Of a stretch of DNA of 64,000 nucleotides, positions 32,608-43,040 are shown piece by piece. The translations under genes were made by a program, and so were the position numbers. The stretch comes from Nevskia soli DSM 19509 (lineage in GTDB: Bacteria; Pseudomonadota; Gammaproteobacteria; Nevskiales; Nevskiaceae): positions 1 through 64,000 of the forward strand of contig NZ_JONR01000023.1 in assembly GCF_000711955.1 (NCBI RefSeq), in the 5' to 3' direction. Positions within the stretch are counted from its first letter, which is position 1; each line of letters starts with the position of its first letter. The notes under the pieces were generated by a model. The model was not told the DNA's origin. It searched no databases and saw nothing but the letters and a program-made list of their open reading frames with translations.

Positions 32608-33054
32608 TCAGCCGGTACCGACACCGCCCGGCACGTTGTAGTCGAAGCACTTCTGTTCGACCCGCTCGTTCATGCGCCAGCCCTGCGCGGTGCGGGTGAA
32701 TTTGTCGTGGTACCAGAGGCCGAGGAACATCACCTGGCTCTTGCCTTCGCCCAGGTTTATCTGCATCGGGTTGAAGCAGATGATGGTGGAGCTGGCCAGG
32801 TCGCCCTCGATCTTCAGCGCGGCGTTGCTCACCATGTGGAAGTAGTTGGGAAATTTCGGCAGCACCTCCGACAGCCAGGCCTTGATTTCCGGATAGCGGC
32901 CGTCGATGCCGCCCATGGCGCGGTAATCGATGTAGGCGTCGGGCGTGAAGATCGCGTCGAGCAGGTCGAAGTTCTTGGTGTCGATGGCGGTGGCGTAGTC
33001 GGTGAACAGTTGCTGGATTTCCAGGCGATCGGAAATCTGCTGCAGGCTCAACAT
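32608..33054 (-). CDS. SnoaL-like / NTF2-like fold protein, 148 aa
   Basis: The pattern fits the nuclear transport factor 2-like polyketide-cyclase/dehydratase group: N-terminal helix LEIQQLFTDYATAIDTKNFD, LLDAIFTPDAYIDYR, then a curved sheet with FHMVSNAALKIEGDLA and a C-terminal WRMNERVEQ strand. The Asp-Tyr-Ala-x-x-x-Asp arrangement and the central His resemble scytalone dehydratase/ring-hydroxylating dioxygenase beta-subunit folds. No enzyme partner is adjacent, so the reaction is unknown. No signal peptide. Confidence 0.8.
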   Translation of the reverse strand: MLSLQQISDRLEIQQLFTDYATAIDTKNFDLLDAIFTPDAYIDYRAMGGIDGRYPEIKAWLSEVLPKFPNYFHMVSNAALKIEGDLASSTIICFNPMQINLGEGKSQVMFLGLWYHDKFTRTAQGWRMNERVEQKCFDYNVPGGVGTG

Positions 33055-33220
33055 GGGGCTCCTCCGGATGTTTTTGCTCGTCGCAGCAGCATGTGCATTC
33101 GGCAGGGGCGGGGCTTCGTCCGTTTGGGGCAGTGGCGGCGGGCCGCTTTACACGCGCGGCCGGGCGCCAGATGGTGGCTGCAATGCGTTACGCTTGCGGG
33201 TACACATTGAGCGAGACCGC

Positions 33221-34935
<1,715 letters not shown>

Positions 34936-35335
34936 GGGTCCGGGTCCGCGGCTGTTGATGCAAAGCATGGTGTTTTTCATCATGCGTGCCATGCGTGCCA
35001 AGGGTTTTTGTTGGCACGCATGCGGCGAGCGGTGCGCGTACAACGTTGTTCGTCCACGCGTCGAATTCAGCAGAACTGGATCCCCGCCTGCGCGGGGATG
35101 ACGAAGAGGGATGGGTCCGCGCTTGGCTCCTCCCTCGATACAAATCGCTGCGCGATTCACTCGGGACGAACGGAGGGTGGCGCGGCGCAACGGAAAAAGC
35201 GGCCCCTCACCCCACGCCCGTGACTCGGAGCGCGCAGCGGTGGAGCGGGAACGGGCGACAAGAACCCGGATGACGTTTGGGCCCTTTTCCGTCATAGCGG
35301 TGTCCGGTTAGCGTGTAGCCTCCAGGAAAACAACC
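34936..35335. other. Intergenic region (400 bp) with hairpin and repeat
   Basis: No gene is supported. A perfect 12-base stem (34990-35001 with 35011-35022, CATGCGTGCCAA and complement) surrounds the loop GGGTTTTTG, 55 bp after the ABC permease stop. It could end that operon although it lacks a trailing T-run. A degenerate palindrome of the CGTCAT family lies at 35079-35103. The remainder, before the OYE-like gene, has no clear promoter by eye. Confidence 0.55.
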
Positions 35336-36670
35336 ATGTCCAATAACAATCTCCTCGCTCAGCCCCTGAACCTGCCCTGCGGCGCCACGCTCCCCAACCG
35401 CATCTGCAAGGCGGCGATGACCGAGGGTATCGCCGATGCGCAGTTGCGCGCCACGGAGCGCCATGTGCGGCTCTACCGCCGCTGGGCCGAGGGCGGCGCC
35501 GGGCTGCTGATCAGCGGCAACGTGATGATCGACCGCCGCGTGCTGGAGCGGCCGGGCAATGTGGCGATCGATCCGGCGACGCCGGATGCGGAGGCGATGA
35601 CGCGCCTGCGCAACTGGGCCAGGGCGGGGACCAGCAACGGCAATCACCTGTGGATGCAGATCAACCACGCCGGCCGGCAATCGCCCTGGTACGTGACGGG
35701 CCAGCCGCTGGCGCCGTCCGAGGTGCAGCTGAACCTGATGGCGAACTATCGCCGGCCGCGCGCGTTGCGCGAGGAGGAGATCCTCGACTTCATCCAGCGC
35801 TATGCCAACGTGGCGCGCACCGCCCGCGAAGCGGGCTTCACCGGCGTGCAGGTGCACGGCGCCCACGGCTACCTGATCAGTTCCTTCCTCTCGCCGGTGA
35901 CCAATCGCCGCAGCGATGCCTGGGGCGGCAGCCTGGAGAACCGCGCGCGTTTCCTGCTGGAGGTGGTGAAGGCGACGCGCGCAGCGGTGGGCCCGGACTA
36001 CCCGGTAGGGCTGAAGCTCAACTCGGCGGATTTCCAGAAGGGCGGCTTCAGCAACGAGGAATGCCTGCAGGTGGTGCAGTGGCTCAACGGCAGCGGCCTG
36101 GACCTGCTGGAGGTCTCCGGGGGCACCTACGAGCAGCCGCGCCTGCTCGGCTACACCGGCGAAGCATCCACCGCGGTGGATGCGACGCAGGCCTCGGTGA
36201 CGAGCAGCAGCACGCAGCGGCGCGAGGCTTATTTCCTCGAATACGCCATGGCGATCCGCAAGGTGGCGAAGATGCCGCTGATGGTGACCGGCGGCTTCCG
36301 CACCCGCGCCGGCATGGAGCAGGCCCTGGCGGAAGGCTCGGTGGACGTGATCGGCCTGGCGCGGCCGCTGTGCACCGATGCGGACGTGCCGAAACGGCTG
36401 CTGGCCGGCAGCGATGCGAAGCTGCCCGATTACGAGCACCGCCTCAGGCTCGGCAACGGCGTGTTCGCGCCGACCACCAAAGTGTTCCTGTTCAAGCTGG
36501 TCAACCTGCTCGGACAGCAGGGCTGGTACTACCAGCAGATCGCGCGCATGGGCGATGGCTTGAAGCCGGTGCTGGAACGCGGCGTGTTCGGCGCGTTCGT
36601 GCGCTACCTGTGGGATGAGTACACGACGGCCTGGCGGATGAGAAGGGCGCGGGCGGCACTGCGGGGGTGA
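35336..36670 (+). CDS. NADH:flavin oxidoreductase, old yellow enzyme-like
   Basis: 444 residues with an FMN-binding TIM barrel. Motifs: LPNRICKAAMTEGIAD at the first FMN loop, QINHAGRQS, the active-site stretch GVQVHGAHGYLISSFLSPVTNRR and WGGSLENRARF, and the phosphate-binding TGGFRTRAGME. It should use NAD(P)H to reduce activated C=C bonds. The C-terminus extends about 70 residues past the barrel and has no iron-sulfur domain, so it is not a dienoyl-CoA reductase. A repeat begins 8 bp after the stop. Confidence 0.92.
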   Translation: MSNNNLLAQPLNLPCGATLPNRICKAAMTEGIADAQLRATERHVRLYRRWAEGGAGLLISGNVMIDRRVLERPGNVAIDPATPDAEAMTRLRNWARAGTSNGNHLWMQINHAGRQSPWYVTGQPLAPSEVQLNLMANYRRPRALREEEILDFIQRYANVARTAREAGFTGVQVHGAHGYLISSFLSPVTNRRSDAWGGSLENRARFLLEVVKATRAAVGPDYPVGLKLNSADFQKGGFSNEECLQVVQWLNGSGLDLLEVSGGTYEQPRLLGYTGEASTAVDATQASVTSSSTQRREAYFLEYAMAIRKVAKMPLMVTGGFRTRAGMEQALAEGSVDVIGLARPLCTDADVPKRLLAGSDAKLPDYEHRLRLGNGVFAPTTKVFLFKLVNLLGQQGWYYQQIARMGDGLKPVLERGVFGAFVRYLWDEYTTAWRMRRARAALRG

Positions 36671-36677
36671 GTATTTT

Positions 36678-36747
36678 GTAGGGCGGGCCATGCCCGCCGC
36701 TGCGCCGCACTCGGATGGAAACAGCCGGCGGGCACGGCCCGCCCTAC
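36678..36747. repeat. Dispersed inverted repeat, GTAGGGCGGG variant
   Basis: Left arm GTAGGGCGGGCCATGCCCG and right arm CGGGCACGGCCCGCCCTAC around a core containing GCTGCGCCGCACTCGGATGG. It has the same layout as 10749-10816 with compensatory changes in both arms, showing that the stem, not just the sequence, is kept. Confidence 0.85.
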
Positions 36748-36755
36748 GAGTACCG

Positions 36756-36783
36756 CGTCATGCCGGCGAAAGCCGGTATGACG
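36756..36783. repeat. Dispersed 12-4-12 palindrome, CGTCAT family
   Basis: Arms CGTCATGCCGGC and GCCGGTATGACG with loop GAAA; a single G-T type mismatch in the stem. It lies 8 bp after the previous repeat of a different family. Confidence 0.8.
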
Positions 36784-36813
36784 GTGTTGATGGTTTAAAC
36801 CGACCGGCTCGTC

Positions 36814-37674
36814 TCAACGAAAATCGTAGGCCAGGCTGAGGCTCGCGGCGTACTGCCACTTCTCGTCGACGGTCGGGCTGTTGCCGGCCTGCCCGAGCAG
36901 GGTGGTGGCGGCGAACACGCCGTCGAGGAACCAGTGGTCGGCGAAGATGTAGGTCATGTTGGTGCCGACGCCGACGGACTTGAGGCCGCCGCCGGGTGTG
37001 TACACCGGCAGGTGGGTGTTCTCCGAGACCTGCTCGGTCACGCCGAAAGCGTGGTTCATGTAGTTGGTGTCGGCGATGGTCACCGAGGCGCCGGCGAAGA
37101 CGAAGAATTTCTTGTTGCCGGCCACCGGCATGTAGACGCTGGCGTCGCCGATCCAGCCGCCGACGCCGCCGAGGTTGTGGCGGATGTCGCCGCGCACGAT
37201 CACCGGGAAGATGACGTATTCGGCGAACAGCTTGGGCGCAGCCGAGGGCGACAGGTTGGTGCGGCCGCGCAGGCGATAGTAGGTGCCTTCGTTGCGACCG
37301 AGGTCGTAGGTCAGCGCCAGGCCGGCGCGGTAGTCGCGGCCGCGCAGCAGGTTCACGCCCAGGCCTTCGCCGGTGGAGAAGAAGGCGAGGTCGCGGTAGC
37401 GGATGTCGATGGTGGGGCCGGGCTCGAAGTAGTAGTTGTCCGAGCCTTCGAAACGCGGCAGGAACTCGCCGCCGAAGCCGATGATCTTCTCCCAATGCGG
37501 GGGATCGGGGTCGAAGCGCTTTTTCAGGGCGATGCCGGCGGAGTACTGCCATTCGCCGAGCGGGCTGGGAGTCTGCGCCTGCGCCGTCCCGGCGGCGGCA
37601 AACGCGACGATGCACAAGCCGCCTCTTGCAAGGAAGCACATCAGAACAGCGCCCAGTGATCGCCCAAGCTGCAT
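36814..37674 (-). CDS. MipA/OmpV family outer-membrane protein
   Basis: 286 residues. A signal peptide (ending AGTAQAQ) is followed by a beta-barrel-type sequence: alternating strands, GFGGEFLPRFEGSDNYYFEP near the N-terminus (the family's characteristic xYxGSD motif), and C-terminal strand SLSLAYDFR. MipA scaffolds murein enzymes in E. coli, while many OmpV-like relatives have unknown roles. Monocistronic, divergent from nothing; upstream lies apaG on the same strand about 90 bp away. Confidence 0.88.
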   Translation of the reverse strand: MQLGRSLGAVLMCFLARGGLCIVAFAAAGTAQAQTPSPLGEWQYSAGIALKKRFDPDPPHWEKIIGFGGEFLPRFEGSDNYYFEPGPTIDIRYRDLAFFSTGEGLGVNLLRGRDYRAGLALTYDLGRNEGTYYRLRGRTNLSPSAAPKLFAEYVIFPVIVRGDIRHNLGGVGGWIGDASVYMPVAGNKKFFVFAGASVTIADTNYMNHAFGVTEQVSENTHLPVYTPGGGLKSVGVGTNMTYIFADHWFLDGVFAATTLLGQAGNSPTVDEKWQYAASLSLAYDFR

Positions 37675-37766
37675 TCCCGGCTCCGTGGCTTGAGGGTTAT
37701 GGAGCTAGGCTACCGCGTTATGCGCCGCAGGTGGAAACTAAAGTCGTCACGGAAAACCGATGGGGG

Positions 37767-38150
37767 TCAGTTGAGAACGCGCGGTACGGCCAGGCGGAAG
37801 GGATCGATCATGGCGTCGAAGGCTTCGCCCTGGTCGGTCACCATCTGGAAGCTGCCGTGCATGGTGCCGACCGGCGTGTTCAGCGGACAGCCGCTGGTGT
37901 ACTGGAACTGCTCGCCGGGCTTGAGGGTGGGCTGGTAGCCGACCACGCCGGGGCCGCGCACTTCCTCGGTCTTGCCTTCGCCGCTGGTGATGATCCAGTG
38001 GCGCGAGCGCAGCTGCACCGTCACTTCGCTCTCGTTGCGGATGGTGACGTGGTAGGCGAACAGCCAGGACTGGCTTTCCGGCTCGGACTGGTCCGGCACG
38101 TAGCGCGGCTCCACCGTGATGCGCACGCCGCGTGTGACCGTATTGCTCAC
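37767..38150 (-). CDS. apaG: ApaG protein
   Basis: 127 residues, typical length. Fibronectin III-like beta fold with the family motifs FAYHVTIRNES, LRSRHWIITSGEG, VRGPGVVGYQPTLKPGE and TPVGTMHGSF. ApaG is linked to magnesium/cobalt efflux and diadenosine tetraphosphate metabolism phenotypes, with an unsettled biochemical role. It follows sufT by 25 bp and is probably in one operon with it; the usual partners apaH and ksgA are absent. Confidence 0.95.
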   Translation of the reverse strand: MSNTVTRGVRITVEPRYVPDQSEPESQSWLFAYHVTIRNESEVTVQLRSRHWIITSGEGKTEEVRGPGVVGYQPTLKPGEQFQYTSGCPLNTPVGTMHGSFQMVTDQGEAFDAMIDPFRLAVPRVLN

Positions 38151-38175
38151 CGGATTTCGCCCCTCGATCTGCTGC

Positions 38176-38718
38176 TCACATGAAGCCCGCCTGTAGTTGC
38201 GCCGCTTCGCTCATCATCTCACGGGTCCAGGGCGGATCGAACACCAGCTCGACCTCGGCCTCGCGCACACCGGGTATCTGCATCACCTTGCTCTTGACGT
38301 CGGCCACCAGCACATCGCCCATGCCGCAGCCGGGGGCGGTAAGGGTCATGACGATGCGCACCCGCCAGCCGCTTTCCGCGGCCGGCTCCAGGCGGCATTC
38401 GTAGATCAGGCCCAGTTCGACCACGTCGATGGGGATTTCCGGGTCGTAGCAGGTCTTCATCTGCTGCCACACGGCCTGCTCCACCTCGTCTTCGCTGGCA
38501 TCGGGGGCGATATCCGGCACGCCGGCGGGCGTCTTGCCGATGGCATCGGCGTCCTTGCCCTCGATGCGGAACAGATGGCCCTGCATCTGCACGGTGTAAC
38601 TGCCGCCCAGGGCCTGGGTGATGCTGGCTTCGGCGCCTTCGGGCAGCTCGACGCGGGTGCCGGCGGGAATGAGCACGCCGACTACATCGCGGCTGAGGGT
38701 GACGGTTTCGTAGGACAT
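38176..38718 (-). CDS. sufT: Fe-S cluster assembly protein SufT (DUF59/MIP18 family)
   Basis: 180 residues from ATG 38718. An N-terminal domain of about 80 residues (MSYETVTLSRDVVGVLIPAG) is typical of the SufT long form. The DUF59 domain follows with YDPEIPIDVVELGLIY, the conserved Cys in TAPGCGMGD and the terminal VELVFDPPWTREMMSE. SufT assists maturation of iron-sulfur proteins, mainly under high demand. Other suf genes are not adjacent. The longer open frame to 38892 is not part of the protein. Confidence 0.93.
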   Translation of the reverse strand: MSYETVTLSRDVVGVLIPAGTRVELPEGAEASITQALGGSYTVQMQGHLFRIEGKDADAIGKTPAGVPDIAPDASEDEVEQAVWQQMKTCYDPEIPIDVVELGLIYECRLEPAAESGWRVRIVMTLTAPGCGMGDVLVADVKSKVMQIPGVREAEVELVFDPPWTREMMSEAAQLQAGFM

Positions 38719-38866
38719 GCTTGGGGAACTGGGGGCGGGGGAGCCGCGATTAAAGACCAATCTGGTCCGGTATTTTAACGCCTGTCGCGAATCGGCGCAG
38801 GGCGGTTGTGGGAACGCTCCTTTCAATGCAGGATGTGGGCCTCCACAACGACCGGGATGTCGCCCC

Positions 38867-39601
38867 ATGAATGCATCGCTCAAATCCGCCATGGCACTGT
38901 GCCTGCTGTGTGTCGGTGCCGTTCAGGCCGACCCGCTTGAAAAGGCGCCGGAGCGCCGCGCCGTGACGGTGAGCGGGCAGGGCGAGGTCAGCGCCGCGCC
39001 GGACCGCGCGCGGCTGAGCATGGCGGTGGAGGAGACCAGCCCGGACCTGAAGGCGGCGCAGGCCAAGGTCAACGGCGTGGTGCGCACCTATCTGGCGCAG
39101 GCCAAGGCCCTGGGCGCGAAAGACGAGGATGTCTCCACCGCCGGCCTGAGCATCAACGCCGAGTACGACTATTCCAACCCCAAGGGCGGCCGCAAGTTCC
39201 TGGGCTACCACGTCACCCGCAGCATCGAGGTGGTGGTGCGCGACCTGGACAAGATCGGCGACTACCTGCAGCGCGCCACCGACGCCGGCATCAACAACGT
39301 CTCCAATCCACAGCTGGAATCGTCCAAGGCCGACGAGTTGCAGCGCCAGGCGCTGGCCAAGGCGGCACTGGACGCCCAGGCCAAGGCCCGCGTGCTGGCC
39401 GACACCCTGGGGGTGAAGCTGGGGGCGGTGCACACCATCAGCGCCAGTTCCGAGGCACCCCAGCCGGGTCCGCAGCCCCGTATGGCCTTTTACGCAAAGG
39501 CGGCTGCGGCACCCGAGGGCAACGACCAGATGGGCTTCGCCGCAGGCGAAATCCGTTTCACCACCAGCCTGGTGGCGGAGTTCGACCTGGGAGCGCCCTG
39601 A
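38867..39601 (+). CDS. SIMPL domain (DUF541) periplasmic protein
   Basis: 244 residues. Signal peptide MNASLKSAMALCLLCVGAVQ with cleavage after QA, then the SIMPL/DUF541 pattern: VTVSGQGEVSAAPDRARLS, ALGAKDEDVSTAGLSI, SIEVVVRDLDKIGDYLQRATDAG and KARVLADTLGVKLG. Related proteins (E. coli YggE, BP26) are periplasmic and linked to oxidative-stress tolerance; some form ring oligomers. It begins divergently from sufT and is followed by purE. Confidence 0.92.
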   Translation: MNASLKSAMALCLLCVGAVQADPLEKAPERRAVTVSGQGEVSAAPDRARLSMAVEETSPDLKAAQAKVNGVVRTYLAQAKALGAKDEDVSTAGLSINAEYDYSNPKGGRKFLGYHVTRSIEVVVRDLDKIGDYLQRATDAGINNVSNPQLESSKADELQRQALAKAALDAQAKARVLADTLGVKLGAVHTISASSEAPQPGPQPRMAFYAKAAAAPEGNDQMGFAAGEIRFTTSLVAEFDLGAP

Positions 39602-39692
39602 GGCGAGGTAAGAGCCTCGGACAAGCCCGCGCGTGCGAAGTTCACGGATTGATGGGATAATTCCGCACTTTCCTCCCTCAACGGGATAGAAA

Positions 39693-40208
39693 GTGCCGCA
39701 GAACCCGCCGTCAGCCCACCCTTTGGTCGGCATCATCATGGGCTCCCGCTCCGATTGGGAGACGATGGCGCACGCCGCACGCACGCTCGATAGCCTGGGC
39801 GTAGCGTACGAAACACGCGTGGTTTCCGCGCACCGCACTCCCGATCTGCTGTTCGAATACGCCGGCTCCGCCGCCGGGCGCGGCATCCAGGTGATCATCG
39901 CCGGTGCCGGCGGCGCGGCGCACCTGCCGGGCATGGCCGCGTCGAAGACGCGCCTGCCGGTGCTGGGCGTGCCGGTGCAGTCGAAGGCGCTGAGCGGGAT
40001 GGACTCGCTGCTGTCGATCGTGCAGATGCCGGCCGGGATTCCCGTGGGGACCCTGGCCATCGGCAACGCCGGCGCCACCAATGCGGCCCTGCTGGCCTGC
40101 TCGATCCTGGCCCTCGGCGACGCCGGGCTGGCCGCACGCCTCGACCACTTCCGCGCCGCGCAGACGGCGCAGGTGCTCGAGCATCCCGACCCCAGCGTTC
40201 CGACGTAA
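39693..40208 (+). CDS. purE: N5-carboxyaminoimidazole ribonucleotide mutase PurE
   Basis: 171 residues, class I PurE length. The GTG start at 39693 is required because the nearest ATG falls inside the substrate motif GIIMGSRSDW. VVSAHRTPDLLFEYA, the catalytic His region GAGGAAHLPGM and VGVPVQSKALSG-like loop are conserved. It converts N5-CAIR to CAIR in purine synthesis together with PurK, whose gene starts 21 bp downstream. Confidence 0.97.
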   Translation: MPQNPPSAHPLVGIIMGSRSDWETMAHAARTLDSLGVAYETRVVSAHRTPDLLFEYAGSAAGRGIQVIIAGAGGAAHLPGMAASKTRLPVLGVPVQSKALSGMDSLLSIVQMPAGIPVGTLAIGNAGATNAALLACSILALGDAGLAARLDHFRAAQTAQVLEHPDPSVPT

Positions 40209-40229
40209 CCAGAAAGCAGCCCACTCATC

Positions 40230-41318
40230 GTGAAGATCGGCATCCTTGGCGCCGGCCAGCTCGGCCGCATGCTGGCTTTGGCCGGCTATCCACTCGGCTT
40301 CGAGTTCGCTTTCCTCGACCCGGCCACCGAAGCCTGTGCCGCGCCGCTGGGCGAGCACCTGCGCGCGGACTACCTCGACCTGGCGGCGCTAGAGAAATTC
40401 TGCGCCGGCATCGATCTCGCCACCTTCGAGTTCGAGAACGTACCGCAGCAGGCCGCCGAATTCGTCGCCGCGCGGACACCGCTGTTCCCGGCGCCGCGCG
40501 CGCTGACCTCAGGCCAGGACCGGCTCAGCGAGAAGCAGATGTTCGTCGCTCAGGGCATCCCGGTGCCGAAGTTCGCCGCGGTCAGCTCGCGCATCGGCCT
40601 GGAGGCGGCGGCCCAGCACACCGGCCTGCCGGCGGTGCTGAAGACGCGCCGCATGGGCTACGACGGCAAGGGTCAGTACGTGCTGCGCAGCGCCGCCGAT
40701 TTCGACGCGGCCTGGGCCCAGCTCGGCGCACAGCAGCTGATCCTCGAATCCTTCGTGCCCTTCGAGCGCGAGGTGTCGTGCCTGGCGGTACGCGGCCGCG
40801 ACGGCGAGGTGAAGTTCTACCCGCTGGTGCAGAACGTGCACCGCAGCGGCATCCTGCGCACGGCGCGGCCGCGCAACGGCGATCCGCTGCAGGCGCTGGG
40901 CGAGGAGTACGCGCGGCGCATCCTGCAACACCTGGACTATGTCGGCGTGCTGGCCTTCGAGTTCTTCGTCGCCGACGGCGGCCTGCTCGCCAACGAGATC
41001 GCGCCGCGCGTGCACAACTCCGGCCACTGGAGCATCGAGGGCGCGGAGTGTTCGCAGTTCGAGAACCATCTGCGCGCCATCGCCGGCCTGCCGCTGGGCA
41101 GCACCGCGCTGCGCGGCGAATCGCTGATGGTCAATTTCATCGGCAGTGCGCCGGCGCTGGAGGCGATGGCCGCGCTGGAGGGCGTGCACGTGCACCTCTA
41201 CGGCAAGCAGCCCAAGCCGCTCCGCAAGATCGGCCACGCCACCCTCACCGCGCCGGACAGCGCCACGCTGGAAGCGCGTCTGCGCCGGCTCGAACCCCTG
41301 CTCGACCAGGACGGCTGA
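40230..41318 (+). CDS. purK: N5-carboxyaminoimidazole ribonucleotide synthase PurK
   Basis: 362 residues, ATP-grasp fold. The GTG start immediately yields the nucleotide-binding start MKIGILGAGQLGRML. Other motifs: FEFENVPQQAAEFV, KTRRMGYDGKGQYV, ESFVPFEREVSCL, and the metal/ATP region LAFEFFVADGGLLANEIAPR with VHNSGHWSIEG. It makes N5-CAIR from AIR, ATP and bicarbonate. Co-transcribed with purE. Confidence 0.97.
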   Translation: MKIGILGAGQLGRMLALAGYPLGFEFAFLDPATEACAAPLGEHLRADYLDLAALEKFCAGIDLATFEFENVPQQAAEFVAARTPLFPAPRALTSGQDRLSEKQMFVAQGIPVPKFAAVSSRIGLEAAAQHTGLPAVLKTRRMGYDGKGQYVLRSAADFDAAWAQLGAQQLILESFVPFEREVSCLAVRGRDGEVKFYPLVQNVHRSGILRTARPRNGDPLQALGEEYARRILQHLDYVGVLAFEFFVADGGLLANEIAPRVHNSGHWSIEGAECSQFENHLRAIAGLPLGSTALRGESLMVNFIGSAPALEAMAALEGVHVHLYGKQPKPLRKIGHATLTAPDSATLEARLRRLEPLLDQDG

Positions 41319-41513
41319 CCCCCCAAAGCAGGGGCAGTGCGATGGACATCGCGCTGCGGTCACCCAAAATGCGCTAGGGTCGGTATGGCGATTCCGGACC
41401 GGCGGCGCGTTTTCACTCAGCTGCGCTTAAGGTTCGGTCCTGTACTTTGTGAACCAGCGCCATGCCACCGCATGGCGCGGAAGCGCAAGCCGTTGCCAAA
41501 GGGGGAGTCAGCC

Positions 41514-42917
41514 ATGTCCGCAAACCATCCGATCCGATCCAGTTCAGCGATCCTGAGCAGCCACAAGGCGCTGCTGCGCGCGGCGATCTTCGGCCTGGCC
41601 CTGCCGCTCGCGGCCTGCGTAGTGCCCGATGGCGGCTATGACCAGCCGCAACAGCCGTATCCCTACCCGCAGCCGCAACCGGTCTATACCCAGGACCCGT
41701 CGCAGCCCCAACCCTACCCGCAGCCGCAGGATGGTTCCTACGACACTTCGTACGACGCCACCGCCAGCGAGCCGCCGCCGCCGCTGCCGGTCTATGACCA
41801 GCCGGAATGCCCGGGGCCCGGTTACATCTGGACCCCCGGCTACTGGGGCTACAACGGCGGCTATTACTGGGTGCCCGGCACCTGGGTGGAGCCGCCGCAG
41901 CCGGACGTGTACTGGACCCCGGGCTACTGGGGCTGGGCCGGCAATGTCTACGTCTTCCACGGCGGCTACTGGGGTCCGCAGGTCGGCTATTACGGTGGCG
42001 TGAACTACGGCCATGGCTATGAAGGCCACGGCTACGAGGGCGGGCGCTGGGATCGCGGCCAGTTCCAGTACAACCGCGCCGTCAACAACATCAACGTCAA
42101 CCGCGTTCACAACACCTACAACAGCACGGTGATCAACAACATCACGGTCAACAACACCAGCTACAACGGCGGCCCCGGCGGCACCCGCGACCGGCCCGAC
42201 CCGCAGGACCGGGGCAACCGGCAGCGCTTCCGCCCCACGCCGGAACAGTTGCAGCACCAGAACGCCGCCAGCGGCAACCACTCGATGTACGTGTCGGAGA
42301 ACCGCGGCCAGCCGCCGGTCGGAGCGGTGCAGCGGCCGGGCATGTTCGGCAACCGCACGCCGGTCCAGGTTCCGGTCAACAATGCGCCAGGACAAAGGCC
42401 GCTGGACCAGCAGCGCTTCCAGGATCAGGGGCGCCAGCAACAGGACCAGCAACGCCAGCAGGAACAACAGCGCTTCGAACAGCAGCGGCAGCAGCAGGAT
42501 CAGTTGCGCCAGCAGGCCGACCAGCAGCGCAACAACGAGCAGCAGCGTCTGCAGGAGCAGCAGCGCCAGATGCAGCAACAGCAGCAGAATCAGCAGCGGC
42601 AACAGCAAGATCAATTGAGACAGCAACAGGATCAGCTGCGGCAGAACCAGCAGCAGCGCCAGGATCAGATGCGCCAGCAGCAGGACCAGCAACGCCAGCA
42701 GGAACAACAGCGCTTCGAACAACAGCGGCAGCAGCAGGATCAGCTGAGGCAGCAGAACCAGCTGCGGCAGGAGCAGTTCCGCCAGCAACAGCCGCAACAG
42801 AACCCGCAGCAGCAGTTCCACCGCGAGCCGGGGAACACGCCGCCGACCGTGCCGCAGCGTCCGAACCCGCCGCAGGCGCATACGCAGCACGAGGACGTGC
42901 GGCCCAAGCCGCAGTGA
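41514..42917 (+). CDS. YXWGXW-repeat, Gln-rich lipoprotein
   Basis: 467 residues from ATG 41514, with GGGGGAG 6 bases upstream. The lipoprotein signal has lipobox LAAC. Next come a Pro/Gln/Tyr-rich linker and at least three YXWGXW-type repeats (YIWTPGYWGYNGGYYW, VYWTPGYWGW, VFHGGYWGP; about residues 100-170), then an Asn-rich stretch (VNNINVNRVHNTYN). The last third (about residues 300-430) is almost entirely Gln with Arg, Glu and Asp, likely a charged coiled or disordered region, and the end is Pro-rich. YXWGXW proteins are envelope proteins of unknown function. The Gln-rich part contains a recent internal DNA duplication. Confidence 0.85.
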   Translation: MSANHPIRSSSAILSSHKALLRAAIFGLALPLAACVVPDGGYDQPQQPYPYPQPQPVYTQDPSQPQPYPQPQDGSYDTSYDATASEPPPPLPVYDQPECPGPGYIWTPGYWGYNGGYYWVPGTWVEPPQPDVYWTPGYWGWAGNVYVFHGGYWGPQVGYYGGVNYGHGYEGHGYEGGRWDRGQFQYNRAVNNINVNRVHNTYNSTVINNITVNNTSYNGGPGGTRDRPDPQDRGNRQRFRPTPEQLQHQNAASGNHSMYVSENRGQPPVGAVQRPGMFGNRTPVQVPVNNAPGQRPLDQQRFQDQGRQQQDQQRQQEQQRFEQQRQQQDQLRQQADQQRNNEQQRLQEQQRQMQQQQQNQQRQQQDQLRQQQDQLRQNQQQRQDQMRQQQDQQRQQEQQRFEQQRQQQDQLRQQNQLRQEQFRQQQPQQNPQQQFHREPGNTPPTVPQRPNPPQAHTQHEDVRPKPQ

Positions 42918-42949
42918 GTTTCGAAGCGTAGTTTGCGATTGCGGTGACG

Positions 42950-42980
42950 GTGGCCCGGGAAGCGCATAGCGCTACCCGGA
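42950..42980. repeat. Half copy of the CCCGGGAAGCGC repeat
   Basis: Matches the left arm of 25251-25335 (CCCGGGAAGCGCATAGCGCT followed by ACCCGGA). It lies 33 bp after the Gln-rich lipoprotein stop. Confidence 0.75.
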
Positions 42981-43005
42981 AGCCGTTGCAGGGAAAGGTG
43001 AAACG

Positions 43006-43034
43006 TCCCTGCGAACGCCAAGCGTTCGCAGGGA
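43006..43034. terminator. Hairpin between convergent genes
   Basis: Perfect 13-base stem TCCCTGCGAACGC / GCGTTCGCAGGGA with loop CAA, six bases beyond the ParA stop codon. It lacks a T-run on either strand, so it may be a weak or bidirectional terminator or simply another extragenic palindrome. Confidence 0.5.
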
Positions 43035-43040
43035 TGGTGC

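Noticed and set aside
42400..42800. Repetitive DNA that could be taken for a CRISPR-like or satellite array
   Set aside because: The repeats are in-frame Gln-rich codons within the lipoprotein gene, with no spacer-repeat periodicity.
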